Below, piece by piece: positions 43,602 through 54,337 of a stretch of 64,000 nucleotides of DNA. The translations under genes and the position numbers were made by a program. The notes beneath the pieces were generated by a model that was given only the letters and a program-made list of their open reading frames with translations, did not search any database and had not been told where the DNA came from. The stretch covers positions 1-64,000 of the forward strand of contig JAKSYS010000099.1 in assembly GCA_022925895.1 (NCBI GenBank), read 5' to 3'. Position 1 is the stretch's first letter. Every line of letters begins with the position of its first letter. The DNA is from Fragilaria crotonensis. Lineage: Eukaryota; Bacillariophyta; Fragilariophyceae; Fragilariales; Fragilariaceae.

Positions 43602-45062
43602 TCACTGAAAGGAACTCGACCAATCAATGTTATCATCGCCGTCTTGTGCACCTTGAGACATGGAATTTATCTCAATATCCATGTCATCGTCTTCATCATC
43701 GTCGTCCTCGTCGTAGTCCTCCTCTTCTAGCTCTTCCCTCATAATGAAGCGTCCAACAGGCTGAGGTTCGAGACCCCAACCAACAATGACAGACCCTTTC
43801 ACTTGCAGCCGTCGAGGTGCATTGCTCTCCGTAGCTGTTGGTGTGTCACGCTGCTGTCGATCACTGTCATCGTTATCGTCATCATCGTCGTCGTCGAAAC
43901 CATCGACTTCATCGTCCTCGACATGATTGATGCGACCCCAGTAGCTTTTCGCATCATCGTGGGATAGCATTCTACCTTCTGAAAATGTCGACCCACTCAC
44001 GGAACGACCAAAGCCAAAACGCCATACTTGCATCCACAATTGATCTCGTTCTTCGCCAATGATCCACCACTTTCCGCGAAGGACAGTCGAATCTCCCAAT
44101 CCCGCTGTCGTGGAGAATGTGTTGTTCGGGAACAGTTGGACTTCCATGACACGAATTTGAGATGTTTGGTTGGCCTCCCTGTCTTGGTCTTTCTTGCTCT
44201 TTTTGATGGGATCATCGACGAACTTGTTGTACTTAATGGACCAGCGGAGATCACCCTTTCGTTTGCGCTCAGGTATTGGAAAGTTGGTCATGAGGAACTT
44301 CTTGTTGTTGAAATCTGATTTTCGAAAGCGTTCAACAAGTTTGTTCTCCTCCTTTCGGACCACGGCATTCAAATTTCCAAGAATCTGTTTAAGTTCAAAG
44401 GATCCCATCGAGAGGGGTTTGAACATGAGCTGCTCAAAGAACATCTTGTGGCTCTTGGGATACATGAACTTTCCCACTTTTACAGCTCCCTTTGGTACCG
44501 AAAGGTGAGTTTCGACAATCGCCGATGGTTGGGTGTTGCTTTCCTTCTCAATACGATTGTTGTCACTGTCCCTGTTTCCGTCAGTCCCACCGCGCGCCAA
44601 CACTGGATTATCGAGCAGAGATTCTTGCGACTTGGCAACAACCGTTCCCACCAACATGGTGTCATGGACCTGCCGACTGTCATTGTCCGCTCGATCCGCA
44701 GCCAATATGAGTTGTCCATCTCTATAATCCCACGTGCCTCGCATATTCGCCATGATCTGCCAAGATTTATTGGGTTGTTGTTGTTCATCGTATTGTTGAA
44801 AGGAACCATCCTCCTTGAGCATGAGTAAATATTCTTCCGGAGGAGGAATCGGCTTTTTGGGATATGTGGTAAACTCTTTCATTGGGTATCGCAAGACGGT
44901 TGTTGGAAGATTTGACTTCCCTCGTAGGCGCCATACACCAGCCATGGCCTGACGATCCAAATGAGGGGACGTGTAGGCCGATGCGACCGAAATCGGAGCG
45001 ATTGCCAAACTAATGAGACATAGCTGAATAAATGCAAATGTAAACGACATTGTCATGTGCAT
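43602..45062 (-). CDS. Acidic protein with signal peptide, possibly plastid-targeted
   Basis: About 486 residues from ATG at 45062 (45095 and 45056 are alternatives; the frame is open further upstream, but its first codons do not resemble a presequence). The signal peptide FTFAFIQLCLISLAIAPISVASAY ends in an ASA-Y motif like the ASAF plastid-import signal of diatoms. Possible domains are an early beta-rich segment (AGVWRLRGKSNLPTTVLRYPMKEF, SFQQYDEQQQPNKSWQIMANMRGTWDYRDGQLILAADR) and a later one (VMEVQLFPNNTFSTTAGLGDSTVLRGKWWIIGEERDQLWMQVWRFGFGRSVSG). Both repeat a G-x-W pattern followed by a strand, so they may be duplicated lipocalin-like units. Acidic runs (DDDDDDDNDD, EEEDYDEDDDDEDDD) lie near the C-terminus. 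The function is unknown. Confidence 0.65.
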   Translation of the reverse strand: MHMTMSFTFAFIQLCLISLAIAPISVASAYTSPHLDRQAMAGVWRLRGKSNLPTTVLRYPMKEFTTYPKKPIPPPEEYLLMLKEDGSFQQYDEQQQPNKSWQIMANMRGTWDYRDGQLILAADRADNDSRQVHDTMLVGTVVAKSQESLLDNPVLARGGTDGNRDSDNNRIEKESNTQPSAIVETHLSVPKGAVKVGKFMYPKSHKMFFEQLMFKPLSMGSFELKQILGNLNAVVRKEENKLVERFRKSDFNNKKFLMTNFPIPERKRKGDLRWSIKYNKFVDDPIKKSKKDQDREANQTSQIRVMEVQLFPNNTFSTTAGLGDSTVLRGKWWIIGEERDQLWMQVWRFGFGRSVSGSTFSEGRMLSHDDAKSYWGRINHVEDDEVDGFDDDDDDDNDDSDRQQRDTPTATESNAPRRLQVKGSVIVGWGLEPQPVGRFIMREELEEEDYDEDDDDEDDDMDIEINSMSQGAQDGDDNIDWSSSFQ

Positions 45063-45633
45063 GTTGTTGATTTTTCGTTCTGGTTTGTTCGTCATTGGGC
45101 TCTTCCACCTTCTTTCTGAGAGTCGACAGCTTAGACCTGAGGGAATACATTTGATGATATTCATGAGAAATCGTAGTATGGTGTAAATAAAAGGATGATG
45201 AGCTTGAATCGTTATAGCAAGCCCGAGATCCACGAGAAGTCTTACCAATGACCAATGATGATTCAATCCGTCCTGAGTATGCAGATATGTTAAGACAATT
45301 GTTCGAAGTTCGAACGATAGCAGCCGTGTCCCTGAGGGTCTTGTCAGCGATTCGTATTGTACAACTATCCCTGCAACCTACAAGTTCTTGGAAGTTGGAA
45401 GTGCAATGTACAAGGGGCACGAGCTTCTAGAAGACCAAAGCAAGTTGATCGTATTTCAGAGAGGGAATGTTGTGATGAGGAGAATGACTTCAACAGGATG
45501 GCAATCGTGGTCAGATGTTCTGTTCGAACAAAATTCGGCATGCCATATGCCGTTTGAGAAACAGCGCGAAGTTCGCATGCCGACTGCCGACGTCAGAAAT
45601 GCAACACTATCTATGGCCCCTGCGATATCTTTA
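45063..45633. other. Intergenic region with a weak plus-strand frame
   Basis: Upstream region of the 43602 gene. A plus-strand frame of about 87 codons ends at 45651 (contains MYKGHELLEDQSKLIVFQRGNVVMRRMTSTGWQSW). It reads like protein but has no good start and runs into the inverted-repeat cluster, so it may be the tail of a truncated gene. Confidence 0.35.
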
Positions 45634-45786
45634 GAGCAAGTCTTATCATAGGGTTAAATTTTTGACATTTTAGAGCATTCTCTATGGAGGGGTATATTTG
45701 AGTAAATTTCAACTTTTTTTCAAAAAAGCATTCTCTATGAGGGGGTATATTTGACATTTAGGGGGGGTCACAAATATACCCCCCCA

Positions 45787-45828
45787 GGTCAGATTTCGAA
45801 AATCTGGCCAGATTTTCGAAATCTGACC
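45787..45828. repeat. 42-bp perfect palindrome
   Basis: Two 21-base arms with no spacer, left arm GGTCAGATTTCGAAAATCTG plus G. In single-stranded form it would make a perfect hairpin. Another palindrome, CTGACCCTAGGGTCAG, lies at 46407-46422 in the same element. Confidence 0.95.
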
Positions 45829-45953
45829 CCTAGGTATATTTGGGGGGTACATCGTTGCATTTCTCATTCCTCGTGTCAAACTGCGCGTCATCCACTCGAA
45901 ACCCTCCTAGTCACACTTCATACTCCTGTTGATACCAGCCAAATCACCACGCC

Positions 45954-46228
45954 TGGAACTCCGACATCACCTTCGTCTCGACGCTCTCCCCGAAGCAACA
46001 AGACGAAGGCATGTAGCTACTAGTATTACTATCATACTACCGGTAGCGCCAACAGCAAATCGGATGCTGTCGGATGAACTCCGACGACACATCCGCCTCG
46101 ACGCTCTCCCCGAAACAAGAAGACGGCACGTACCAGTGAAAACAGCGCATCAGACGCTGACGAACGAACTCCGACATAAAGTCGTCTGCCTCAACGCGCT
46201 CCCCGAAGCAAAAAAAAAGGCACGTAGC
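45954..46228. repeat. Threefold degenerate repeat
   Basis: Three copies of a roughly 60-bp unit (45954-46017, 46072-46132, 46163-46228) with the shared core GAACTCCGAC...CTCCCCGAAGCAA and unequal spacers. A plus-strand frame reads LRHHLRLDALPEATRRRHV-like peptides, but coding is doubtful. Confidence 0.6.
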
Positions 46229-46830
46229 CACTGTATGTGTTGTTTTTGTTGTCGGCTCTACGACTTCTCGTCACTTCAATGATGAGATGATGAGACTCGA
46301 GAAGTCTGCCGGGTAGTGTAGGAAAAGACCAGTACGTCAGTAGAAAAGGGGGTCAACGATAGAGAATGCTCAATTTTTCATTTTTTAAAAAGGGTGGTAT
46401 ATTCATCTGACCCTAGGGTCAGATTTTTGACGTACCCCCCTCAACCATAGAGAATGCTCTTAACCCCTGGGGTCTAAATTTTAGATCCTCCACGTCGAAC
46501 GAAAAAAAAAGCAAGTCTTATCATTTTTAACTTCATAACTCAAACCCTTTTGAAGAACAGTATGGTAAAATCAATAAATAAATAAATAGAACCTAATTAT
46601 TGGGTTTTGCACCGCCGCCAAAGAATCGAGCTCCCCTTCTATACTCGTCACTCGTCAACAACGACAACATTGCCGCTGCAAATTTGATTGCCGAAGCAAA
46701 TCACACCCACAAGAGACTGATGACCATGGGGTGAGCATTGTGGAAAGACAATGGAACAAAATCAACAGGAGTGCTCACACCTCTACTCCTGAGAACAATG
46801 CGTTGTGGAGGTGACATTGTTGTGTATGCA

Positions 46831-48095
46831 GTACTAGTGTCTAGCCTCCCGACGGGGTTAATTAACCCCAAACGGGGTTAATTAACCCCGTATTTGCACA
46901 TCACAAAAATTGTTCGCTACTACGTGCAAATCTTCCGTTCGAATAGAAACTTGGGCAGTGGCTCAAGGACCCCATGATTGTGCATGCCGTCAAAGCCCAG
47001 TATCTGTATATTGTTTTTCATCGAGAAACAAGAGTTTTTTCTGCATCAATTTTCTTGACCCTCTGATTTTTTCCTGTCATTTCTGATTAAGACTAGCAGT
47101 AGAAATTATACCCGATTCTACGTAAAACTCACTATTCTGACACTCCTTTTGGCCTGCGGTTTGTTTACGCTCATGTCGAATTCAACCAAAAGTAAGGTGA
47201 CTATTGTGTGTCAAATACATTGAAGTATTGTATCTAAACATGAAACTTGTCGGGCGCTCAATATTTAAGCGACAGCAATCAATTAAAGAACGACATCAAA
47301 CCAGAAAAAAAAATGCAGAAGAATCGTGTAGAAAATATACCAAAGTCTATGAAGGAGTAGGTGGTTTCGAATCCCCCGGTTTTACATAATTCTCATCTAC
47401 ATATAGAAAAAGCTGAGGTGATCATCATCTTCAGTATACCTTCAATGGTGATGAAGTACTCAGGACATTTGACCAGCTTGACGAATTCACAAGTATAGGT
47501 TGATCGGAAAAAGGAACCCCAACGGACAATTTCCACGCAGAAATCGTGTAGAATTTGTACCAAGCGTTGGAAAAAAATTCTCTACTATGACAGATTTTGA
47601 ATTGAGAGTCAGAAGATGATTTCGAAGCGCTCGGCTTAAGGAGTGAGGATGCCAGATACTTCGAAAAGTTGTCGGTCACCGGTCACGCAGTAATGTTTTT
47701 TCCAACGTCTCAATTTGGCTTTGCAGAGTTGAATGAATTTGGACTTCCAAAAAAAAAAACTGTTTTGAAGTTACGTAGAACCTCTACCACACTCTACGCA
47801 CGTTTGCATACCTTTAGTCAGAAACTGATCGGGGATGAAAAGACAAAGTATCGCGCTTTTCTTTCACATCAGTGACTTCCACTGAAAACAAAGAAAAGGA
47901 ATATGGATCAAATGGATGCACTTAAGTATCGTCATCTTGCAACATAGATGACTGCAATTGGAGCACTTTTTTCTGTGGCCCGTGGTATTAAATGTACAGA
48001 AAAGCGTCTTGCACACGTACGAAAATGACGGGGTTAATTAAGGCAATTGACGGGGTTAATTAACCCCAAGGCTCCGGGAGGCTAGACACTAGTAC
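46831..48095. mobile_element. 1265-bp non-autonomous element, piggyBac-like ends
   Basis: Perfect 21-bp terminal inverted repeats (46831-46851 and 48075-48095, GTACTAGTGTCTAGCCTCCC plus G). GGGGTTAATTAACCCC palindromes lie directly inside each end, two on the left at 46853-46890 and a longer block on the right at 48027-48075. The right block matches the end of the piggyBac-type relic at 21368-21414. The interior is AT-rich with no transposase. A deletion derivative of, or a hitch-hiker on, that transposase family is the likely reading. Confidence 0.6.
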
Positions 48096-48401
48096 TAGTC
48101 GTATGCATACATGTAGTGATGTGTGACATCCACACCATGCCTTGACGAGCAGAATTCGTGCCGAAAAAAAGGGGGATAGTGGTATATACATGGCGTAGGA
48201 AACGCGTAGATGATTTAGACCCCGAGGGGTCTAAACTTTGACCCTGGGGTCAAATTCGCTGAATTTAGACCCGGGATTAAAAAATAGACCCCAGGGGGTC
48301 AAATTCAAGATCCTAAAAAATGACTTATACCCTCCCATAAGACTTGCTTTTTTGATTTTTTTCGATTCGGGACTCACTTAACCCCATGATAAGACATGCT
48401 C

Positions 48402-48806
48402 ATAGCGAAAATGAAAAATGGAATATGGAACTTCAACTTCTGATCCATTTCATCCAAGAAATGTATTCGCGGAGGATAAAGATTCCCAATTGAACGTCCC
48501 CACATTCCTGCTCTCTTTCAGTTTTACTCCCTATGAGTCGGAGTATACTGACATTGATATGTAACTTAACAGGAACCATTTTCTTAGAAGTTTGTAGGGG
48601 CGCGTACGTGGTCAAAGTAATGACAAAGCTTCGTCAGGTTCGCATGTTCGTACGTTTTGTCGAAGATATCTATATGAGGTGTGCGCCCTATGGTCCGTGC
48701 ATTTCCTCAGACGTCACTCAGCTTTTGTATTCTGGATTTTTGTATGTTGGTGTGAGAAGTTCCCATAATCTTGACATCGACGTATCATACTCCATACGTA
48801 TCCGAA
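48402..48806. promoter_or_regulatory. Upstream region of the GAPDH gene
   Basis: 405 bp between the inverted-repeat cluster and the GAPDH start codon, so it must contain the promoter. No TATA box or defined element is claimed. Confidence 0.45.
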
Positions 48807-50037
<1,231 letters not shown>

Positions 50038-50873
50038 TTTGTAATTTGAATCATCTTTTATGCTCGAGACAGAGAGGGAACTGTGTTTACTCGATCACCA
50101 CACTAATAGTAGCACCTTATCATCACACTTGTCTTTCTTCTGCTGTCTTTTTAAAGTTAGACTCAAATTTTCGTAGTGCGTATCTAACAAAATTTCTGTT
50201 GCATGCCACTGGGAACATGATGACTGCTGGGAGTACGTACCGGTACTACGCGTGGAAGCCATATTCATACATGGAGATTGCTCGGCCATGACGCCACACC
50301 TTGCTTCCTATATTTTTTTACAGTACTGTACATGCATTCCGACAAAACAGGTGATGACGTTAACTGATATCATCCCTTGTGGTACTCCTTCTACATCTAC
50401 TGTACGTATCTAAGTACCGGGTAGTTGTAACGAGATCACAGCAAGTTCCTGACATCTCCCGTACAGAATTAGACCAGTAGTACCAGTACTCAGTACTCGA
50501 TGTTGAAGATTGTACAGTAACACTGCGATATACTGGCGTATAATACCAGGTACAACTGTACCTGTGGTACCAGTACTCCTCGTTACCGGCCTTGGGAACT
50601 CATTATTGCGGTATTGCGGGATTCACTTTTCACACGAACTTGAGTATGATGCAAGGCTAACCCCGAACGCCCTGGTCCAATTGAACATGACCATCATGCT
50701 TGGTCGAAGCCAACCCGAGGAACATCTGCCGCAGTCCCAGAATGATACGTATCATGAAATATGAATGGTGTGGCGGTGTTCTGTCTAAGCTACAGATGTT
50801 ACATGAAAATTCATTTCCAAACGAAGAATAAGAATCCGTTGCACAGCATGTTTTCATGCATGTTTACATATCA
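50038..50873. other. Convergent intergenic region
   Basis: About 840 bp between the 3' ends of GAPDH and the next gene. It is rich in GTAC-type short palindromes. No gene was seen. Confidence 0.5.
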
Positions 50874-52274
50874 TTAAAGGAATCGAAAGGCAATGGGACA
50901 GTTCACAATGATTCCTGTCGACCCAAACGGCTGCCCGTCGGGCCCAGTAACAAGTCCACGCTCCGCAAATCCAAGAATCTGAAACTCCTCGAGCCAACGC
51001 GTACGGTACCCATCGCGGACCGCTTCCGGCGTCCACGTTCCGAGATTCACATCCCAAAGAGGACTGTAATCCGTGGCAATTGTGGGAATACCACCAAGGA
51101 CATTGAGAGGACCACCGTCGCCGCGGAGGGCCGAGTTGAGACCGTTCCGTCCGGGGTGGTTTTGAATGGTTGCCGATTCTCCGAGATCTCCATTGGTGAA
51201 GCCATTGGTCACGACAAAGATTCGCTCCACGGCGCTGGTGAAGGAATCATCACCACCGACTGTCACGTCCGTGAGTCCTGGCGCGTATGTGGAGAATTCC
51301 AATGCGGCAGTCACCATATCGCTGGAATCTGTGGACACGTACAAGACTGGTCGGGCGAAGCTGTGACCAGGAACAAGCGTCAAGGTGACTGTGCCGTCGC
51401 GAGGGCAAATGGCCACAACTCGGTCGTGAAGGATTTTGCGAGCGGCTGCGAGTCCAGCTTCATCAGTGGGCAAACCGTCGCAGTATTGGTTGAGAGTTTC
51501 TTCAGTCTGGAAACGGTCAGCGATGACTGGTGCGTTGTAAACTTGTCCAAGGTTTTCAATGTACGTGATGGGAGAGTAGTTGTTGAGACCGATGGATCCA
51601 GGAGCAGTTCCCTCTTTAGGAGGGAAATAGTCGGGGGCGTCGCCGGGGATGATGGTGCGCTCGGGGTCAAAATCGACGTAGGACGATTCGTCGAACATGA
51701 GTTTGGTGTTGCGCTCCACCCTAGACCAGCGTGCTCCACTACCGACATTGGCAAATCGTAGTTTGGATGAAAGGTTAAGTCCGAGGCCCTTCGCTGCTCC
51801 TTCATCCGTCGTATCGGTGAGAATGTACCAGATGGACACAGCGTCATCGCCGCTGCGAAGATTTCGTCTGTTTTTCTTTCCTTCCCTTTTGCTTTGTTTG
51901 CCTTTGTCTTGACTTGTTTCACTTTTCTTACTTTTCATTGCATCGCTTCTTCCTTTTTCACCCTTGTCTGGTTCGGCTTTGCGTGTTTCGCCTTTCGTTG
52001 TTCCCTTCTCAATCACACTTCCTCGGTAGAGAGGCATTTCGATGGTGCCGGCTTCATGATCAATTTTTCCTGCAGTCAAGAGCTGATACGGGCCTATGAG
52101 CTCCTTTTGAACGGAGGAGGGAGGGGGCCCGAAGTAGGTGACCGGCACATCGGCACCTATAGAAGGAGGAGATGGCTCAATCTCAGCAGCCGCGTTGGCA
52201 AAGATGCTGTTCTTGTTGGTAGACAAGATTATGAGGGAGGAAGCCAGGCCGGAGTAGAGGCACGTGAAACGCAT
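50874..52274 (-). CDS. Secreted protein of unknown family with a Lys-rich insert
   Basis: 466 residues starting with a signal peptide (MRFTCLYSGLASSLIILSTNKNSIFANAAAE). The core has VPVTYFGPPPSSVQKELIGPYQLLTAG, VSIWYILTDTTDEGAAKGLGLNLSSKL, DFDPERTIIPGDAPDYFPP, GSIGLNNYSPITYIENLGQVYNAPVIAD and TIATDYSPLWDVNLGTWTPEAVRDGYRTR. From memory this resembles bacterial secreted proteins of an uncharacterised family (possibly DUF7482), which would point to old transfer, but I could not check. Residues about 90-145 are a Lys/Glu/Ser-rich low-complexity insert (TTKGETRKAEPDKGEKGRSD) that splits the core. The reading frame is intact without introns. Confidence 0.7.
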   Translation of the reverse strand: MRFTCLYSGLASSLIILSTNKNSIFANAAAEIEPSPPSIGADVPVTYFGPPPSSVQKELIGPYQLLTAGKIDHEAGTIEMPLYRGSVIEKGTTKGETRKAEPDKGEKGRSDAMKSKKSETSQDKGKQSKREGKKNRRNLRSGDDAVSIWYILTDTTDEGAAKGLGLNLSSKLRFANVGSGARWSRVERNTKLMFDESSYVDFDPERTIIPGDAPDYFPPKEGTAPGSIGLNNYSPITYIENLGQVYNAPVIADRFQTEETLNQYCDGLPTDEAGLAAARKILHDRVVAICPRDGTVTLTLVPGHSFARPVLYVSTDSSDMVTAALEFSTYAPGLTDVTVGGDDSFTSAVERIFVVTNGFTNGDLGESATIQNHPGRNGLNSALRGDGGPLNVLGGIPTIATDYSPLWDVNLGTWTPEAVRDGYRTRWLEEFQILGFAERGLVTGPDGQPFGSTGIIVNCPIAFRFL

Positions 52275-53195
52275 GGTTATAGTTGTAGGTTATGGTACGT
52301 TGCTGCTTTGAATACTCAAAACAGGAGATTTGTGAGCCATCCAATGGACACCTATGATACTCGTGAATCTTGTGTGAAGGCAGATGTTGGTCGCGAATGA
52401 GTACGTTACAGAATATTCAAGAACAAATTTATTTCCTTGCCATGTAACTTGAGCATGATACGCTATATATTGACCTCTAACACGACTTCCATTTGTATTG
52501 ACGCTCATCATGTTCGTGTATGGGGCATGTAATGATCAACTTTGATCGCACATTCAGTTGAAGGTCATCAGTATATAAAATGGTATTCACTAAACAATGC
52601 TCGACAAGAACACGATTATTTCGAAATGAGCGCGCACTAGACCTAGCTTGGGCATTCTGAGCTTTAAATCAATAACTGACTGTATCTCTCTAGAGAGTAC
52701 TCGGAGTATCTGGCATTCTAGAGTTTGTCAAGTTTGATCGCACAAGCATTACAGAGAATCATTGTGCGACCTAATTTAGAGAGCAGTACTACAATGTAGT
52801 TTTAGTAGCGCTCTCCTGTACTTGTAGCTACTACGGTAGATCGACGAAAAAGGGGAGCAGGAACAAAAAACGAAAGAAAACGGTTGTCAACTTGTACATA
52901 TGCATACTGTATCATATGTGCAATGCACATGCATACTTTGGGAGTGGAACAGTACCTGGTACTTGTACATACCTTGTACCGGTCTACGACTACATTCAAT
53001 TCACAGTGTTATACATGTTATATGTCATGAAGAGTTCAGAGGAGACCCCATGTCCCCATTCCCACTGTTGAATAATACAGTAACGATAGTACCAGTACAA
53101 TATAATGGCGTAGAGTTAGATTCATTTCGACATCGTGCGTTCATCTGGCGTGTCTGCTCGAGCAACAACAGAGTGGGTGGAGTACGATTGATGCG
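52275..53195. other. Divergent intergenic region
   Basis: 920 bp between two divergent genes, holding both promoters. AT-rich with many short GTAC palindromes. No further feature was recognised. Confidence 0.5.
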
Positions 53196-54025
53196 ATGGT
53201 AACACTGAGAGTCAGAAGGAAAATGGCCCGAATTGAGCTGCGGCTAGTGCTGCTACTTTTTCTTCTTAGTCTAGGAGATCGGTTCTTGCTGTCTGTCGAA
53301 GGATTTTCAGAACACCTTGAAGCTGCAGAAGAAGAGAATCAATTCGATGACCGCACTCTCCTCGACATGTTTGGAGAAGGAGCCAAAGAATTCTTGACAA
53401 AACAAGTGGTAAGAAACAGGTGACAGTCGACTTTTGTTCATTATCATTGTCATCTTGATTTCATTCATCCATGCAGCAATGTTGTACTGATTGTTATTAC
53501 TCGTATCATTCGTTACTTTTATAGATTCCTGATACGGATGAGGAGTGTCGTTGGGATTGGCGTCATGCACGTTGTGAGCCGCATTGCGAATGTGCCTTGG
53601 AATTCAAATGGGGTGATTATCATATCGGAAGGTCCTGTCGGAAGCGAACATCATCATCATCATCGTCGCTGCGCACAACACGACCACCTGCCATGTGTGA
53701 CATTCCTCCCAATACTCCCTATGCCAAAGTCTTTGATGTTGCCATACATCAGAGTCGATTGTTGGGGAAAGTTGCCAAGGAACAAGCTACTATTTTGGGT
53801 AGTAAAGCAAAGTTGCGCGTGGATATGGCAAGAGCATCCATTTGCGCCCAAGTACCAGTCGATTGTGATCCCATTGGAGAAGTCTACCAGCGATCAACGA
53901 GAGAACGACTACTTTGTGCTCACATTCCCGAATGCACCGATCACTTTTCGGACCCAAGGAACGAAGACCTGGAACGGATGAAAGCGACTCCTATAGGCAG
54001 TATCGGTGAATGGTCTTGGACTTAG
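53196..54025 (+). CDS. Secreted Cys-rich protein, two exons
   Basis: Exon 1 (53196-53408) encodes a basic start and signal peptide (IELRLVLLLFLLSLGDRFLLSVEGF), then an acidic stretch. A 116-bp intron (53409-53524, GTAAGA...TTATAG, phase 0) follows. Exon 2 (53525-54025) starts IPDTDEECRWDWRHARCEPHCECALEFKWGDYHIGRSCR, a compact Cys cluster. A Ser run and a second part (DIPPNTPYAKVFDVAIHQSRLLGK, ASICAQVPVDCDP, LCAHIPECTDHF) complete 237 residues. The even Cys pattern suggests disulfides and secretion. ATG 53223 is an alternative start. The family was not recognised. The long frames of the two exons join exactly at the splice sites, which supports the model. Confidence 0.7.
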
Positions 54026-54337
54026 AGAAGTGGGATTATCCACTCTACGTTGGGAACAAGCCAACATGATTATAGAGTTTAATGAGCATCGCTTCTGCCA
54101 AAAGACTCGAGAAAGGTCAAGGTGCACGGTAAGCTATTTCTGCTTTGTTCTGGGAGACGCCTCGCTAGAGCCCAACCAGTCGTTCAATGCACCGACTGAG
54201 GGGGTAAATTTGAAACGGGCAACATTGCTTTCGATGCATTTTTCACTCGCTTTGGACCGGCGGATGATATCGCGAGTAGCCCAGTTATCGGAACATTTTC
54301 GTTGCTGCACTGCAGTTTCACTAACTTGTAAGTGTGC

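Larger units (their letters stand above)
45672..46460. mobile_element. 789-bp MITE-like element
   Basis: Perfect 16-bp terminal inverted repeats AGAGCATTCTCTATGG (45672-45687 and 46445-46460). A second, inner pair of the same core lies at 45727-45738 and 46359-46370. It holds a 42-bp palindrome and a threefold repeat. No transposase. Confidence 0.6.
45634..48401. mobile_element. Nested cluster of non-autonomous inverted-repeat elements
   Basis: A 24-bp inverted repeat (45634-45657 with 48378-48401, 22 matches, core GTCTTATCAT..GGGTTAA) bounds 2.8 kb. A second pair of the same core (GCAAGTCTTAT) lies inside at 46511-46524 and 48337-48347. The cluster contains a 789-bp element at 45672-46460 and a 1265-bp element at 46831-48095. 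No transposase is encoded. The whole looks like non-autonomous elements inserted into one another next to the GAPDH promoter. Confidence 0.55.

Noticed and set aside
45388-45651. Plus-strand frame of 87 codons before the inverted-repeat cluster
   Set aside because: It reads plausibly as protein but opens with TTG, has no family match, and has no clear upstream exon. Kept only as a note in the intergenic entry.
45634-48401. CRISPR-like or satellite array
   Set aside because: The repeats are inverted, unequal in spacing and tied to element ends, so they are transposon termini and not an array.
50856-51761. 301-codon plus-strand frame
   Set aside because: It lies antisense to the intact secreted-protein gene at 50874-52274, which has a signal peptide and conserved core.
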